A stretch of DNA of 64,000 bases from Aliiroseovarius sediminis (GTDB lineage Bacteria > Pseudomonadota > Alphaproteobacteria > Rhodobacterales > Rhodobacteraceae), in NCBI RefSeq assembly GCF_022678485.1, contig NZ_JALBYP010000018.1:248001-312000 (forward strand). The letters run 5' to 3'. Numbering within the stretch: position 1 is the stretch's first letter; each line of letters starts with the position of its first letter. Made by a program: the position numbers and the translations under genes. The notes under the pieces were generated by a model that did no database searches, was not told the DNA's origin, and saw only the letters and a list, made by a program, of their open reading frames with translations. Positions 49,452 through 60,957 of the stretch are shown here, piece after piece.

Positions 49452-50624
49452 ATGACGCCCGGCGCCCGCGTCGCAGCTGCGATAGAGATTCTTGATCTCT
49501 ATCTGTCCGGCACCCCCGCCGAACAGGCCCTGACGGGTTGGGGGCGACGCCATCGGTTCGCCGGTTCCAAGGATCGCGCGGCGATCCGTGACCATGTGTT
49601 TGATGCGCTCCGTCGACTCAAATCTTCGAGGGCCTTGGGCGGCGGTGATACCGGGCGGGCGATCATGATCGGGTTGTTGCGCGGCCAAGGGCGCGATCCA
49701 GACACGCTTTTTACCGGTGAAGGCCACGCGCCTGCACCTTTGACCGACGCAGAAGGCCAAGCTGGCCGGGCCCCCACCCGGGCCGAGCGGCTAGACTGCC
49801 CCGATTGGTTGTTGCCGCAGTTCGACGACAGTCTTGGCCCGCAGGCCGAGGATGTGCTGCTGGCCCTGCGCAATCGCGCGCCGGTTTTTCTGCGTGTCAA
49901 CACGGCCCGCGTAACGCTTGATCAGGCGCAAGAGATATTATCTCGGGACGGCATCGTGACGCAGCCTCACGCGGGTGCTGATACTGCGCTGGAAGTTTTG
50001 GAAAATCCGCGTAAAATCAACAACTCAAGAGCCTTTCTTGATGGAGCCGTAGAGCTTCAGGACGCCGCATCGCAAGCGGTCGTCGCTGCGCTGCAGGTGA
50101 CGCCGGGGATGCGTGTTTTGGACTATTGTGCGGGCGGTGGTGGCAAGGCGCTGGCGTTGGCAGCAATGGGGGCCGAGGTGGTTGCCCATGACATCGCGCC
50201 TGCCCGGATGAAAGACCTGCCCGCACGGGCTGCACGCGCAGGCTGTCGCATCCAGATCGCCACACCGGACAGCCTGCCCGAGCTTCTTGCCGTTCAAGGA
50301 CCTTTCGATCTTGCCTTTGCAGACGCGCCCTGTTCGGGCAGCGGGTCGTGGCGGCGCGTGCCTCAGGGGAAATGGCTGCTGACGCCCGACCGGCTGTCCG
50401 CGTTGCACAGGACACAACGACAGGTGTTGGCGCTGCTTGCGACCCTGATCAAACCAGGCGGGGTTGTAGCATATGCCACATGCTCGGTCCTGACGTCTGA
50501 AAATCGTGTCCAAGTGAACGGGTTCGTTGCAGAACATCCGGATTACGAGTGTGCTTTCGACCGTCAGCTTTTGCCGACGGATGGGGGTGACGGGTTCTAC
50601 GTTGCACGTTTAGGGCGAACATAG
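49452..50624 (+). CDS. 16S rRNA (cytosine-C5) methyltransferase, RsmB/NOP family
   Basis: SAM-dependent m5C methyltransferase of 390 residues. An N-terminal NusB-like helical domain (about 1-75) precedes the Rossmann domain. SAM binding is seen in VLDYCAGGGGKALALAAMGA. The two cysteines of the family are in DAPCSGSGSWRRVP (release) and YATCSVLTSEN (catalytic). It resembles RsmB (C967), but family members have different targets, so no symbol is given. It starts 48 bases after guaB. Confidence 0.9.
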   Translation: MTPGARVAAAIEILDLYLSGTPAEQALTGWGRRHRFAGSKDRAAIRDHVFDALRRLKSSRALGGGDTGRAIMIGLLRGQGRDPDTLFTGEGHAPAPLTDAEGQAGRAPTRAERLDCPDWLLPQFDDSLGPQAEDVLLALRNRAPVFLRVNTARVTLDQAQEILSRDGIVTQPHAGADTALEVLENPRKINNSRAFLDGAVELQDAASQAVVAALQVTPGMRVLDYCAGGGGKALALAAMGAEVVAHDIAPARMKDLPARAARAGCRIQIATPDSLPELLAVQGPFDLAFADAPCSGSGSWRRVPQGKWLLTPDRLSALHRTQRQVLALLATLIKPGGVVAYATCSVLTSENRVQVNGFVAEHPDYECAFDRQLLPTDGGDGFYVARLGRT

Positions 50625-50727
50625 GGCTTGGCAGAAGCAACCTAAGATTGTTAACTGGTCCCGTTAATCGGCATTTAACCCTTGAGCTTACACAAATAGG
50701 GGGCCGATTCTGTAAAAGGGGACCCCC

Positions 50728-53316
50728 GTGTCGCATGCCGATCTGTTGCCAAATCCGTTGATTGACATCGCGCTGCGCCTGTCGCAGCGGTTGGGGTATT
50801 TGTTGACCTTGGCCGTGCTTTTCATCGGCTCTGCCTGGTTTGTGGGCTTTCCGGTGCCGGGACTGATCCTGCTGCTTATCGGTCTGACGTTCCTGTCGCT
50901 TGCGACAACAGTCTATGGCGTTGCAGCTTTTCATCGCCGGCGGCGAAAAAACCTGTTTCGAACGGTAAAACAATTTTTGGATAGGGATGCAGCGTTGGCT
51001 TTTTCGACTGATGCCGACGGAATGATCCATTATCAAAATGCCACGGCGACCGCGGAATTCGGTGATCAGACGGGCGCGACGCTCGCAGGCGCGTTGAAAG
51101 ATCTGTTTGCCGCGCCCGCGTCCGTCCTCTTCCGGTTGCAAAACAAGGCACAGGCCAAGGGAGCAGCGCGCGAAGACATCGTGCTTAGGCGCGGCCATGT
51201 CCGCCTGTCGGTCCATGCTGTCGGCGAAGGTGGCTATCTTTGGCGGTTGGAAGGTTTCGGTGAACGTGGACCGGGCGGGCGCACCGGCGAAAACATCAGC
51301 CTGCCGATGATGACTGTGTCGAAATCCGGTACTATTCTGTTCATGAACGAGGCCGCCCGCCGCCTGTTGGGTGGGCGTGAAACGACACTGGATCGTGTCT
51401 TTACCGAATTGCCGATCCAGGCGGGCACAATCGCGCAGGTTTCCGCCAAGGACGGCCCGGTGCCGGCCTTCATCTGCGAGCTTGAAATCAACGCTGGTCG
51501 ACGCGAAATCTATCTTTTGCCGCCGCCCTCGGGCCCGGCTATCACCAGCGAGGAGTGGTCCTTTATCGACCGCCTGCCGGTGCCGCTGATCAAGCTTGAT
51601 ACGATGGGCGCCATTACTATGGCCAACCGTCGCGCACGGGCGTTGCTGGGCGATGAAACCGCCATCGGTACGCAATTGGCCGATCAGGTCGAAGGTCTTG
51701 GCCGCCCTGTATCAGAATGGCTGCGCGAAGCCCATGCAGGCCGCCATTTGGGTCGGGCTGAAGTCGTGCGCGCTGTCAAACCCGAAGAAGACGTATTCTT
51801 GCAGATATCGCTAGGGCAAGTGGCCGACGAAGCGGGGCGTGCGTTGGTAGCGGTGCTGCAGGACGCGACCGAACTAAAAACCCTTGAGGCACAGTTTGTT
51901 CAAAGCCAGAAGATGGAGGCGATCGGCCAACTGGCCGGCGGCGTTGCACATGATTTCAACAATCTTCTGACCGCCATATCAGGCCATTGCGACCTTTTGC
52001 TTCTGGGCCGTGACGAGAAGGACCCGGAATACTCGGACCTGTCGCAGATTCATCAGAACGCTAACCGCGCCGCGGCACTTGTTGGACAATTGCTGGCATT
52101 CTCGCGCAAGCAAACGCTGTGTCCTGAAAAACTGGCTTTAACCGAATCCCTCTCGGACCTGACGCATCTGCTGAACCGTCTGGTGGGCGAAAAGGTGTCA
52201 CTGGAACTGGATCACGATCCCGATCTGATGCCTGTCCGCGCCGACCGGCGGCAATTGGATCAGGTGGTGATGAACCTTGTAGTAAATGCGCGTGATGCGA
52301 TGAGTGCTGGTGGGTCGATCCGTGTTGAAACCCGAAATGTCTGCATCAAACAGGCGCTGCATAGAGACCGTGCAACAGTTCCCGCCGGCGACTATGTCGC
52401 GATCCGCGTAATTGATCAGGGAACCGGCATTCCGACCGATAAGATCAATAAAATTTTCGAACCGTTCTTTACCACCAAAGGGGCCGGAAAAGGCACCGGA
52501 TTAGGCCTGTCGATGGCCTACGGCATCGTAAAGCAGATGGGAGGGTTCATATTCGTGGACTCGATCCCTGGAACAGGCACGACGTTTACCCTGTATTTTC
52601 CCGCGTACCACGATTCTGATCTAGCGCCGGAAGATGGCGCCGGACAGATTGAAGCGTACAATAATCCTGCCGCATTCGGAAATTCTGGCCACGACGTGGG
52701 TATCCCCCATAGTCGTGCGTCAGAGGCATCAATGGAACCGCAGATACTGGCAACACTGGACTCGCTCAGCACTGATGATCAATTGTTCACAGACGGGGGG
52801 GCTGCCCAAGGTGATTTCGCGTCGGACGGGCGACCCTTTGTATCGGCGAAACCAACGACGACCGAGGCGCCGAATGTCGCGTCGACCCAACGGGGGTATG
52901 CTGATGGCACGCGGGGGGTGCCCAAGCCTACCCACAACCTTGCCGACGGTGATGATGGTATCGTTTTATTGGTGGAGGACGAAGCCCCGGTACGTGCGTT
53001 TGCGTCGCGGGCCTTGCGGATGCGGGGCTATACCGTGCTGGAAGCTGAAAATGCCGAAGAGGCATTGAAAACGCTGGAAGATACAACCTTGACTGTTGAT
53101 ATATTCGTCACCGATGTGATCATGCCGGGGATGGATGGCCCGACTTGGGTTGCCAAGGCGTTGGAAGATCGGCCGGGTGTGAAGGTTGTTTTCGTTTCGG
53201 GCTACGCAGAGGATTCGGTGTCAGAACACCAATCACGCATCCCGAATTCAGTATTCCTGCCCAAACCGTTTTCGTTGACGGATCTCACTGCAACGGTCCA
53301 ACGACAACTGCATTGA
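50728..53316 (+). CDS. cckA: Cell-cycle hybrid histidine kinase CckA
   Basis: Hybrid kinase that in alphaproteobacteria phosphorylates CtrA and CpdR through ChpT. It has 862 residues from a GTG at 50728 after GGGGACCCCC. Two helices lie at about 27-45 and 49-68. PAS-like domains follow, then HisKA with His408 in [18 protein letters not shown], the HATPase domain ([23 protein letters not shown]), and a receiver with the phosphoryl Asp at 796 ([13 protein letters not shown]). Between HATPase and receiver lies an unusually long, low-complexity linker of about 115 residues (about 628-743). Confidence 0.93.
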   Translation: MSHADLLPNPLIDIALRLSQRLGYLLTLAVLFIGSAWFVGFPVPGLILLLIGLTFLSLATTVYGVAAFHRRRRKNLFRTVKQFLDRDAALAFSTDADGMIHYQNATATAEFGDQTGATLAGALKDLFAAPASVLFRLQNKAQAKGAAREDIVLRRGHVRLSVHAVGEGGYLWRLEGFGERGPGGRTGENISLPMMTVSKSGTILFMNEAARRLLGGRETTLDRVFTELPIQAGTIAQVSAKDGPVPAFICELEINAGRREIYLLPPPSGPAITSEEWSFIDRLPVPLIKLDTMGAITMANRRARALLGDETAIGTQLADQVEGLGRPVSEWLREAHAGRHLGRAEVVRAVKPEEDVFLQISLGQVADEAGRALVAVLQDATELKTLEAQFVQSQKMEAIGQLAGGVAHDFNNLLTAISGHCDLLLLGRDEKDPEYSDLSQIHQNANRAAALVGQLLAFSRKQTLCPEKLALTESLSDLTHLLNRLVGEKVSLELDHDPDLMPVRADRRQLDQVVMNLVVNARDAMSAGGSIRVETRNVCIKQALHRDRATVPAGDYVAIRVIDQGTGIPTDKINKIFEPFFTTKGAGKGTGLGLSMAYGIVKQMGGFIFVDSIPGTGTTFTLYFPAYHDSDLAPEDGAGQIEAYNNPAAFGNSGHDVGIPHSRASEASMEPQILATLDSLSTDDQLFTDGGAAQGDFASDGRPFVSAKPTTTEAPNVASTQRGYADGTRGVPKPTHNLADGDDGIVLLVEDEAPVRAFASRALRMRGYTVLEAENAEEALKTLEDTTLTVDIFVTDVIMPGMDGPTWVAKALEDRPGVKVVFVSGYAEDSVSEHQSRIPNSVFLPKPFSLTDLTATVQRQLH

Positions 53317-53454
53317 ACGATTTTGAGATCCCTATTTACAAGCGGTTTGCGGGCTATTTGTTGTTGTTAACACTTCGGTTACCAATCCTGTGCAAGAGTC
53401 GTTGCTGAAAACAAGACTTGAAATGTTCCTGATTTGTGCTCATAACGGATTTGA

Positions 53455-53469
53455 GAACAAGAGCAGAAC
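53455..53469. promoter_or_regulatory. SOS box (LexA site) upstream of recA
   Basis: GAAC at 53455-53458 and GAAC at 53466-53469 are separated by exactly seven bases, the direct-repeat LexA site of alphaproteobacteria (GTTCN7GTTC on the other strand). It lies 51 bases before the recA ATG, so recA is very likely DNA-damage inducible. Confidence 0.85.
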
Positions 53470-53520
53470 ACGAGCGTGATTGCCGCCCGTCCGCGGGTGT
53501 GGAATAAGGGATGATAAGAA

Positions 53521-54597
53521 ATGGCAACGGCGGATATCTTTGACATGAAACGTGACGGTGACAAACAAAAGGCGCTTGATAGCGCATTGGCGCAGATCGA
53601 ACGGCAGTTTGGCAAGGGGTCGATCATGAAGCTTGGGGCGGACAATCCTGTTGCCGAGATTGCTTCGACATCGACCGGATCTTTGGGGCTGGATATCGCG
53701 CTTGGTATAGGTGGATTGCCCAAAGGGCGGATTATCGAGGTTTATGGGCCGGAAAGCTCGGGTAAGACAACGCTGACGCTGCACTGCGTTGCCGAAGAAC
53801 AAAAAAAGGGGGGGGTTTGCGCTTTTGTCGATGCTGAACACGCGCTTGATCCGCAATATGCCAAAAAATTGGGCGTTGATCTGGATGAGTTGCTGATCAG
53901 CCAGCCCGACACTGGCGAACAGGCGCTTGAAATTGTGGACACGCTGGTGCGGTCGGGGGCTGTGAACATGGTCGTGGTCGACTCGGTTGCAGCCTTGACG
54001 CCGCGGTCGGAACTGGAAGGCGATATGGGCGACAGCAGCGTGGGCGTGCAGGCCCGGTTGATGAGCCAGGCGATGCGCAAACTGACCGGCTCGATCTCGC
54101 GTTCCAAATGTACGGTTGTGTTCATCAACCAGATTCGCATGAAAATCGGTGTCATGTTTGGCAGCCCGGAAACCACTTCGGGCGGCAACGCACTGAAATT
54201 TTACAGCTCGGTACGGCTGGATATCCGGCGGATCGGTGCGATCAAGGACCGGGACGAGGTTGTCGGCAACGCAACGCGCGTCAAAGTCGTCAAGAACAAA
54301 GTCGCGCCACCCTTCAAACAGGTTGAATTTGACATCATGTATGGCGAAGGCATCTCGAAGATGGGTGAACTGCTGGATCTAGGAGTCAAGGCCGGTGTGG
54401 TCGAGAAATCGGGATCTTGGTTCAGCTATGGCGACGAACGCATCGGCCAGGGCCGTGAGAACGCCAAGAATTACCTGCGCGAAAATACCCGCACCGCGCT
54501 TGAGATTGAAGACAAGATCCGTGCCGCCCACGGGCTGGATTTCGATATGCCCGAAGGTGAAAAAGGTGCGGATGATGATGGGCTGCTTGAAGCCTGA
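53521..54597 (+). CDS. recA: Recombinase RecA
   Basis: Strand-exchange ATPase and LexA co-protease, 358 residues. Walker A is [10 protein letters not shown], Walker [11 protein letters not shown], and the L1 and L2 DNA-binding loops are around [11 protein letters not shown] and [15 protein letters not shown]. The N-terminal polymerisation segment is [18 protein letters not shown]. The start is preceded by AAGGGATGATAAG. The SOS box lies upstream and a strong terminator downstream. Confidence 0.98.
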   Translation: MATADIFDMKRDGDKQKALDSALAQIERQFGKGSIMKLGADNPVAEIASTSTGSLGLDIALGIGGLPKGRIIEVYGPESSGKTTLTLHCVAEEQKKGGVCAFVDAEHALDPQYAKKLGVDLDELLISQPDTGEQALEIVDTLVRSGAVNMVVVDSVAALTPRSELEGDMGDSSVGVQARLMSQAMRKLTGSISRSKCTVVFINQIRMKIGVMFGSPETTSGGNALKFYSSVRLDIRRIGAIKDRDEVVGNATRVKVVKNKVAPPFKQVEFDIMYGEGISKMGELLDLGVKAGVVEKSGSWFSYGDERIGQGRENAKNYLRENTRTALEIEDKIRAAHGLDFDMPEGEKGADDDGLLEA

Positions 54598-54618
54598 TCA
54601 AACCAACGGCACATGACG

Positions 54619-54649
54619 AAGGCCGGGTTTTTGCCCGGCCTTTCTTTTT
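54619..54649 (+). terminator. Rho-independent terminator of recA
   Basis: AAGGCCGGG at 54619-54627 pairs with CCCGGCCTT at 54634-54642 across TTTTTG, followed by TCTTTTT. Confidence 0.88.
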
Positions 54650-54723
54650 GCACTGTGCCCCGGTGGACAGGGGGGGCTGGCGACTGTAAACGAAGGTGAC
54701 CGCCCTTTCAGAGACAAGATATC

Positions 54724-57369
54724 ATGGCCAGCCTTAACGACATCCGCGCGACCTTCCTGACATATTTCAAAGATAACGGGCACGAAGTGGTCGACAGCTC
54801 GCCTTTGGTGCCGCGCAATGACCCGACGCTGATGTTTGTCAACTCGGGCATGGTGCAGTTCAAAAACCTGTTTACGGGGATCGAAACGCGCGATTACACC
54901 CGTGCGACCACAGCCCAGAAATGTGTGCGTGCAGGTGGCAAGCACAATGACCTGGATAACGTGGGCTACACCGCCCGCCACCACACGTTTTTCGAAATGT
55001 TAGGCAATTTCAGTTTCGGAGATTATTTCAAGGATGAGGCGATCCCGTTTGCGTGGGATCTTATCACGAAAGAATTCGGCATTGACCCCAAGCGGCTGTT
55101 GACGACCGTGTATCACACAGATGACGAAGCGTTCGAGCTCTGGAAAAAGGTCGGCGTGCCGGAAGATCGGATCATCCGCATCGATACGGCCGACAATTTC
55201 TGGCAGATGGGCCCAACAGGCCCTTGCGGTCCCTGCACCGAGATTTTCTATGATCACGGCGACCATATCTGGGGTGGGCCTCCGGGCAGCGCCGACGAAG
55301 ATGGCGACCGGTTCATCGAGATCTGGAACATCGTCTTCATGCAGAACGAACAGTTCGACGATGGCTCGATGAAAACGTTGGAGATGCAGTCGATTGATAC
55401 CGGCATGGGGCTGGAGCGTATCGGCGCACTTCTGCAAGGCAGCCACGACAATTATGATACTGACTTGTTCAAGGCACTGATCGAAGCATCGGCCCACGCG
55501 ACCAATGTCGACCCCTATGGCGACAAGAATGTGCATCATCGGGTGATTGCGGACCATTTGCGCTCGACTTCGTTTTTGATGGCGGATGGCGTGTTGCCGT
55601 CCAACGAAGGGCGCGGCTATGTGCTGCGTCGGATCATGCGTCGCGCCATGCGCCATGCTCATTTGCTGGGTGCGCAAGACCCGATCATGCACCGCTTGGT
55701 GCCCGAACTTGTGGCGCAGATGGGGCAGGCCTATCCCGAACTTGGCCGCGCGCAGACCATGATTGAAGAAACGCTTCTAAACGAAGAAACGCGTTTCAAG
55801 AAGACGCTCGACCGCGGTTTGAAGCTGCTGGATGATGAGGTAACGGACTTGCCTGAAGGCGTAGATCTGCCGGGTGAAACGGCGTTCAAGCTCTATGACA
55901 CTTATGGCTTCCCGCTGGATTTGACCCAGGATGCGCTGCGCGAAAAGGGACGTGGGGTCGATCAAGCTGGTTTTGACACAGCGATGAACGAACAGAAGGC
56001 TCGTGCGCGGGCCGCGTGGTCAGGATCGGGCGAGGCAGCCGATGCGACCATCTGGTTCGATCTGGCCGAACAGCATGGCGTGACCGAGTTTTTGGGCTAT
56101 GACACCGAACATGCCGAAGGGCAGGTGCTTGCGCTTGTATCAGACGGCGGTTTGACCGACAGCGCAAAGGCGGGCGACGAAGTTCAGATTGTCGTGAACC
56201 AAACGCCATTTTATGCCGAAGCGGGCGGTCAGGTTGGCGATAGCGGTCTGATCCGTACCGACACCGGATCGGCGCACATCACCGACACGAAAAAGGTTGC
56301 GGATGTGTTTATCCATTTTGCCAAGGTTGACGAGGGCGAGGTTGCCAAAGGGCAGGCGGCCGAACTGGCCGTCGATCATCTGCGCCGCACGGCAATCCGC
56401 GCCAACCACTCGGCCACGCACCTGCTGCACGAAGCGCTGCGTAGCGAGTTGGGTGATCATGTGGCACAGCGCGGGTCGCTGAATGCGCCCGATCGTCTGC
56501 GGTTCGATTTCAGCCACAACAAGGCGGTGTCGTCGCGCGAGCTTGGAAACATCGCGCGCGAGGTGAACACCTATATCCGGCAAAACGCGCCGGTTGAGAC
56601 GCGGATTATGACGCCGGATGACGCGCGCGACATGGGCGCGCAGGCGTTGTTTGGCGAGAAGTATGGCGACGAGGTGCGCGTCGTGTCGATGGGGCATTCG
56701 CCCACGGGCAAGGGCACGGACGGTCAGACCTATTCGATTGAACTGTGCGGCGGCACCCATGTCAAACAGACTGGCGACATTGGCGTTTGCGTTATCCTGT
56801 CTGAAGGGGCCAGCGCGGCGGGCATTCGCCGGATCGAGGCGCTGACCGGCAAGACCGCCGTTGCGTATATCGAAGCAGAAGCTGCCCGAGCCTCGGAACT
56901 GCAAGGCATGTTGAAGGCCAAGCCGGACGAGGTTGTGGATCGCGTCAAGGCGTTGTTGGACGACCGTAAGGCGTTGCAGGGCGAGATTTCGGCGTTGAAA
57001 CGCGAATTGGCAAAAGCTGCGGGGGCCGGGGCGGAAGCCAAGGACGTCAATGGCGTGAACTTCCTTGCCATGACCATCGCCGGTGTCGCCGGGAAAGACC
57101 TGCAAACACTTGTGAATGAACAGAAAGACGCGCTTGGATCAGGTGCGGTTCTGATCATTTCAGACAATGACGGCAAGGTTGCCGTTGCCGCCGGAGTGAC
57201 GCCGGATATGACCGACCGCGTGTCGGCGGTTGATCTCGTCAAGGCGGCCGTTCCGGCACTGGGCGGAAAGGGCGGTGGTGGCCGCCCTGAATTGGCCCAA
57301 GGCGGGGGGCAGGATTTCTCCGGGGCCAAGGCCGCTGTGGCCGCTGCCGAGGCTGCCATCGCGGGCTGA
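54724..57369 (+). CDS. alaS: Alanyl-tRNA synthetase
   Basis: Charges tRNA-Ala; 881 residues, full length. The class II catalytic core starts with [20 protein letters not shown] and contains [17 protein letters not shown] (motif 1 region) and [15 protein letters not shown]. The editing domain has the zinc motifs [12 protein letters not shown] and [14 protein letters not shown]. The C-terminal DHHA1/C-Ala domain ends with a Gly-rich segment [15 protein letters not shown]. The ATG follows GAGACAAGATATC. A terminator follows. Confidence 0.98.
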   Translation: MASLNDIRATFLTYFKDNGHEVVDSSPLVPRNDPTLMFVNSGMVQFKNLFTGIETRDYTRATTAQKCVRAGGKHNDLDNVGYTARHHTFFEMLGNFSFGDYFKDEAIPFAWDLITKEFGIDPKRLLTTVYHTDDEAFELWKKVGVPEDRIIRIDTADNFWQMGPTGPCGPCTEIFYDHGDHIWGGPPGSADEDGDRFIEIWNIVFMQNEQFDDGSMKTLEMQSIDTGMGLERIGALLQGSHDNYDTDLFKALIEASAHATNVDPYGDKNVHHRVIADHLRSTSFLMADGVLPSNEGRGYVLRRIMRRAMRHAHLLGAQDPIMHRLVPELVAQMGQAYPELGRAQTMIEETLLNEETRFKKTLDRGLKLLDDEVTDLPEGVDLPGETAFKLYDTYGFPLDLTQDALREKGRGVDQAGFDTAMNEQKARARAAWSGSGEAADATIWFDLAEQHGVTEFLGYDTEHAEGQVLALVSDGGLTDSAKAGDEVQIVVNQTPFYAEAGGQVGDSGLIRTDTGSAHITDTKKVADVFIHFAKVDEGEVAKGQAAELAVDHLRRTAIRANHSATHLLHEALRSELGDHVAQRGSLNAPDRLRFDFSHNKAVSSRELGNIAREVNTYIRQNAPVETRIMTPDDARDMGAQALFGEKYGDEVRVVSMGHSPTGKGTDGQTYSIELCGGTHVKQTGDIGVCVILSEGASAAGIRRIEALTGKTAVAYIEAEAARASELQGMLKAKPDEVVDRVKALLDDRKALQGEISALKRELAKAAGAGAEAKDVNGVNFLAMTIAGVAGKDLQTLVNEQKDALGSGAVLIISDNDGKVAVAAGVTPDMTDRVSAVDLVKAAVPALGGKGGGGRPELAQGGGQDFSGAKAAVAAAEAAIAG

Positions 57370-57393
57370 CAGGCCCCATTGCAAAATCTGATT

Positions 57394-57430
57394 GGCCGCG
57401 TATCGTCTGCTGACTTACGCGGCCTTTTTT
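57394..57430 (+). terminator. Rho-independent terminator of alaS
   Basis: GGCCGCGTA at 57394-57402 pairs with TACGCGGCC at 57416-57424 across a 13-base loop, followed by TTTTTT. It sits just before the ribosome binding site of the next gene, so that gene may partly depend on readthrough. Confidence 0.85.
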
Positions 57431-57447
57431 ATTGCAGGAGAAACACG

Positions 57448-57735
57448 ATGCCCGCCCTTTGGATTGCCCATGTAACCGTTACCGATGATGAGGCTTATGG
57501 CAAATATGCAGCCCTTGCCGGACCCGCGATTGCCAAACATGGCGGACGTTTCATCGCGCGCGGCGGGCGTTATGTGCAGTTGGAGGGTAAGGAACGTCCC
57601 CGCAATGTCGTGGCGAAATTTCCCAGCGTTGCGGCGGCTGAGGGCTGTTATCATTCGCCCGACTATCAAGAGGCGCTGAGCCATGCCCGTGGCGCATCTG
57701 AGCGCGAATTGTTGATTGTCGAGACGGACGAATGA
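57448..57735 (+). CDS. DUF1330 domain protein
   Basis: A 95-residue dimeric alpha/beta-barrel protein of the DUF1330 family, function unknown. The ATG at 57448 follows AGGAGAAACACG. WIAHVTVTDDEAYGKYAALA and FIARGGRYVQLEG are typical, and ERPRNVVAKFPSVAAAEGCY and SPDYQEAL match the conserved tail. It is separated from alaS by a terminator and converges on typA. Confidence 0.88.
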   Translation: MPALWIAHVTVTDDEAYGKYAALAGPAIAKHGGRFIARGGRYVQLEGKERPRNVVAKFPSVAAAEGCYHSPDYQEALSHARGASERELLIVETDE

Positions 57736-57752
57736 CCCGCCGATAAAACGAA

Positions 57753-57779
57753 AAAGCCCCGGATAAACGCCGGGGCTTT
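57753..57779. terminator. Bidirectional terminator between DUF1330 gene and typA
   Basis: AAAGCCCCGG at 57753-57762 pairs perfectly with CCGGGGCTTT at 57770-57779 across ATAAACG. A runs lie on the left (AAAAA) and a T run on the right is short, so it serves the converging typA transcript at least as well as the plus-strand gene. Confidence 0.82.
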
Positions 57780-57798
57780 CGTGTTTCAATCGTAAGCT

Positions 57799-59622
57799 TT
57801 ACTGATCCGTCGACCGCGCGTGTCGTTTGCGTTCATGCGGATCCAGGAAGCGTTTGCGCAGCCGGATGTTGTTCGGTGTCACCTCAACCAGTTCATCGTT
57901 GTCGATATAGGCGATAGCCTCTTCCAGCGACATCGTGATCGGGGTGGTCAGCCGCACGGCTTCATCCGTGCCCGAGGCGCGCACGTTGGTCAGTTTCTTG
58001 CCTTTCAACGGGTTCACTTCCAGATCATTTTCGCGGCTGTGTTCGCCGATGATCATGCCTTGATAAACATTTTCCTGCGCGCCGATGAACATGCGGCCGC
58101 GATCTTCGAGGTTCCAAAGCGCATAGGCGACCGAGGTCCCGTTTTCCATCGAGATCAAAACCCCCGCACGACGGCCCGGAATATCACCTTTGTGCGGTGC
58201 CCAGCCGTGGAACACGCGGTTCAGAACGCCGGTGCCGCGTGTATCGGTCAGAAACTCGCCATGATAGCCGATCAGCCCGCGCGACGGCACATGGGCGATG
58301 ATCCGGGTTTTGCCAGCGCCTGCGGGCTTCATCTCGGTCAACTCGCCCTTGCGCGATCCCGTCAGTTTTTCGATCACCACGCCGGAGTATTCGTCGTCCA
58401 CGTCTACGGTGACTTCCTCGATTGGCTCTACGGTCTGGCCGTTTTCTTCACGCATGATCACCTGCGGGCGCGAGATCGACAGCTCGAACCCTTCGCGGCG
58501 CATGTTCTCGATCAGCACGCCCATCTGCAATTCGCCGCGGCCCGAGACTTCGAACGCCTCGCCGCCGGGGGTGTCAGCGATCTTGATCGCGACGTTGCTT
58601 TCGGCCTCTTTCATCAACCGGTTGCGGATGACGCGCGATTGAACTTTCTTGCCGTCGCGGCCCGCCAGCGGGCTGTCATTGATGCCGAAAGTCACGGTGA
58701 TGGTGGGCGGGTCGATGGGTTGGGCATCCAGCGGTTCATCCACGGCCAACGCGCAGATCGTGTCGGCCACGGTCGCCTTTGACATACCCGCCAGCGATAC
58801 AATATCGCCTGCCAGTGCTTCGTCGATGTCTTGTTGCCCCAGACCACGGAACGCCTGAATACGAGTGACCCTGAACTGTTCGATCTTCTGGCCGACGCGC
58901 GACAGGGCTTGCACGGTGGCACCAACCTTGAGCCGCCCGGTTTCTACGCGACCGGTCAGCAGGCGGCCGACGAATGGGTCGGCCCCCAGCGTGGTCGCCA
59001 GCATCGAGAAATCTTCGTCCTGATGGGCCAGTTGGCGCGGGGCAGGGACGTGGTTCACGATCAGGTTGAACAGCGCGTGCAAATCCTTGCGCGGCCCGTC
59101 CAGTTCCGCATCCGCCCAGCCATTGCGGCCCGAGGCATACATATGCGGAAAGTCCAGCTGGTCGTCATCTGCGCCAAGGCTGGCGAACAGATCAAAACAT
59201 TCGTCCAGCGCGCGGTCAGGTTCCGCGTCCGGTTTATCGACCTTGTTCAGGACGACGATGGGGCGCAAACCCAGCGCCAAGGCTTTCGAGGTCACGAACT
59301 TGGTCTGCGGCATCGGCCCCTCCGCGGCGTCCACCAGCAAAACAACGCCATCGACCATCGACAGGATCCGCTCAACCTCGCCACCGAAGTCAGCGTGTCC
59401 GGGGGTGTCGACGATATTGATCCGTGTGCCTTTATATTCGACCGATGTAGGCTTGGCGAAAATGGTGATCCCACGCTCACGCTCCAAATCGTCAGAATCC
59501 ATGACGCGTTCAGCGACGGCCTGGTTTTCCCGGAACGCACCGGATTGTTTCAGAAGCTCGTCAACAAGGGTCGTCTTGCCGTGGTCAACGTGTGCGATGA
59601 TCGCGATATTGCGCAGGTCCAT
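57799..59622 (-). CDS. typA: Translational GTPase TypA/BipA
   Basis: Ribosome-binding GTPase of 607 residues that helps 50S assembly and stress adaptation. G1 is [15 protein letters not shown], switch I is [14 protein letters not shown]3 is [14 protein letters not shown] and G4 is [10 protein letters not shown]. Domain II, an EF-G-like domain and the BipA-specific C-terminal domain ([20 protein letters not shown]) follow. Long frames on the opposite strand here are shadows. Confidence 0.97.
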   Translation of the reverse strand: MDLRNIAIIAHVDHGKTTLVDELLKQSGAFRENQAVAERVMDSDDLERERGITIFAKPTSVEYKGTRINIVDTPGHADFGGEVERILSMVDGVVLLVDAAEGPMPQTKFVTSKALALGLRPIVVLNKVDKPDAEPDRALDECFDLFASLGADDDQLDFPHMYASGRNGWADAELDGPRKDLHALFNLIVNHVPAPRQLAHQDEDFSMLATTLGADPFVGRLLTGRVETGRLKVGATVQALSRVGQKIEQFRVTRIQAFRGLGQQDIDEALAGDIVSLAGMSKATVADTICALAVDEPLDAQPIDPPTITVTFGINDSPLAGRDGKKVQSRVIRNRLMKEAESNVAIKIADTPGGEAFEVSGRGELQMGVLIENMRREGFELSISRPQVIMREENGQTVEPIEEVTVDVDDEYSGVVIEKLTGSRKGELTEMKPAGAGKTRIIAHVPSRGLIGYHGEFLTDTRGTGVLNRVFHGWAPHKGDIPGRRAGVLISMENGTSVAYALWNLEDRGRMFIGAQENVYQGMIIGEHSRENDLEVNPLKGKKLTNVRASGTDEAVRLTTPITMSLEEAIAYIDNDELVEVTPNNIRLRKRFLDPHERKRHARSTDQ

Positions 59623-59750
59623 AGGGCCACCTTAAAGGGGAAACATAATGAATGTGTTCGAGGTCAGGAGCCGCGCATAGCTTGGTTGGGCCATGAAATC
59701 CACCCCAAAATCCGGTGCGCGTTAATTTCTGTGAGCTGCACGCCCACCTG

Positions 59751-60080
59751 TCAATGCGGGGCGGCCTGCGAAAACAGGTGAATTATGAGGATACCACCAA
59801 GGATCATGGACAGCCCAAGCAGCGCGGGCAGGTCCAGCTTTTGCCCAAAAAGCGCATATCCGATGATCGCAATCAACACGATCCCCAGCCCCGACCAGAT
59901 TGCATAGACGATGCCAACCGCCATGTATTTCAGCGTCCAGCTTAACAAGATAAAGCTGATCGCATACGCCACCACCACTGTCACCGAAGGCCACAGGCGT
60001 GAAAATTGCTGACTGGCCTGAAGGGCGGTCGTGCCGATGGTTTCGGCGATAACCGCCAACAAGAGGATCAGATAGGGCAT
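59751..60080 (-). CDS. Small multidrug resistance (SMR) family transporter
   Basis: A 109-residue, four-helix proton-coupled efflux protein that works as a dimer. The essential membrane Glu is in VIAETIGTTALQ, at about residue 13. YAISFILLSWTLKYMAVGIVYAIW matches helices 2 and 3, with the conserved Trp. Substrates may be quaternary ammonium compounds or guanidinium; these cannot be told apart here. It lies 22 bases after the ECHDC3-like gene on the same strand. Confidence 0.9.
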   Translation of the reverse strand: MPYLILLLAVIAETIGTTALQASQQFSRLWPSVTVVVAYAISFILLSWTLKYMAVGIVYAIWSGLGIVLIAIIGYALFGQKLDLPALLGLSMILGGILIIHLFSQAAPH

Positions 60081-60102
60081 GGTGGCCTTCGCGATTAGGG
60101 GG

Positions 60103-60900
60103 TTAGCGGGATTGATCCCAGTCCGGTTTGCGTTTTTCGATGAAGGCGCTAATGCCTTCCTCGGTGTCGCGCAGCATCATGTTTTCGACCATCGCGGCAC
60201 CGGCGAAGGCATAGGCGGCCTCAAGCGACATATCGGCCTGATCGTAAAAGCTCGCCTTGCCGATCTTGACCGCCGCGCCGAGCTTCGAGGCCACTGTCTG
60301 AGCAAGCTCGTCGGTTGCCGCGCGCAACTGATCGTGCGGGACGACGCGGTTGACCAGCCCGACTTCGCGCGCGCGGGTGGCGTCGATGAATTCGCCGGTA
60401 GTCAGCATTTCAAATGCGACCTTGCGTGGCACGTTACGGGTCAGGGCCACCATGGGGGTCGAGCAGAACAAGCCGATATTCACGCCGTTCACGCCAAACC
60501 GCGTGCCTTCGGCGGCCACAGCCATGTCGCATGTTGCCAGAAGCTGACAGCCTGCGGCGGTGGCGATGCCGTGCGCTTGGGCAATGACAGGCTGGGGCAG
60601 GCGGGGGATCATGCACATGACCTCGGCGCAGCGGTCAAAAAGGTCTTTGAAATAGGCCGCGCCGCCATCCTCGGCCTGGCGTCCGGCAGTCATTTCCTTC
60701 AGGTCGTGGCCTGCGCAAAAGACCTTGCCTGCGCCTTCGATCACGACTGCGCGGATCGAGGTGTCATCGGCCAATGCTTCGAATTCCGCCTTCAGGGCGG
60801 CGAGCATTGCGTCCGACAACGCATTCAGCGCGCCGGGGTTGTTCAGGGTCAAACGAGCAACTGACGCTGCGTCCTCTCTGATCAGAAGTGGGTCTGCCAT
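60103..60900 (-). CDS. Enoyl-CoA hydratase/isomerase family protein (ECHDC3-like)
   Basis: A crotonase-fold protein of 265 residues. The oxyanion-hole segment FCAGHDLKEM is normal. In the usual hydratase the catalytic Glu residues lie in GGGCEL and PEIxxG; here these read AAGCQL and VNGVNIG, so both are replaced. It is closer to the ECHDC3 group, and classic hydratase activity is doubtful. A divergent hotdog-fold thioesterase gene begins 57 bases away, which fits an acyl-CoA role. Confidence 0.87.
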   Translation of the reverse strand: MADPLLIREDAASVARLTLNNPGALNALSDAMLAALKAEFEALADDTSIRAVVIEGAGKVFCAGHDLKEMTAGRQAEDGGAAYFKDLFDRCAEVMCMIPRLPQPVIAQAHGIATAAGCQLLATCDMAVAAEGTRFGVNGVNIGLFCSTPMVALTRNVPRKVAFEMLTTGEFIDATRAREVGLVNRVVPHDQLRAATDELAQTVASKLGAAVKIGKASFYDQADMSLEAAYAFAGAAMVENMMLRDTEEGISAFIEKRKPDWDQSR

Positions 60901-60957
60901 CTTGTCCTCCAGTCACGTTCCGGCACACGATAGGCGGGAAAATCTCGGGGGGAAACC

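Noticed and set aside
57820-59781. Two frames of 320 and 316 codons on the plus strand opposite typA.
   Set aside because: Antisense shadows of a fully conserved GTPase gene.
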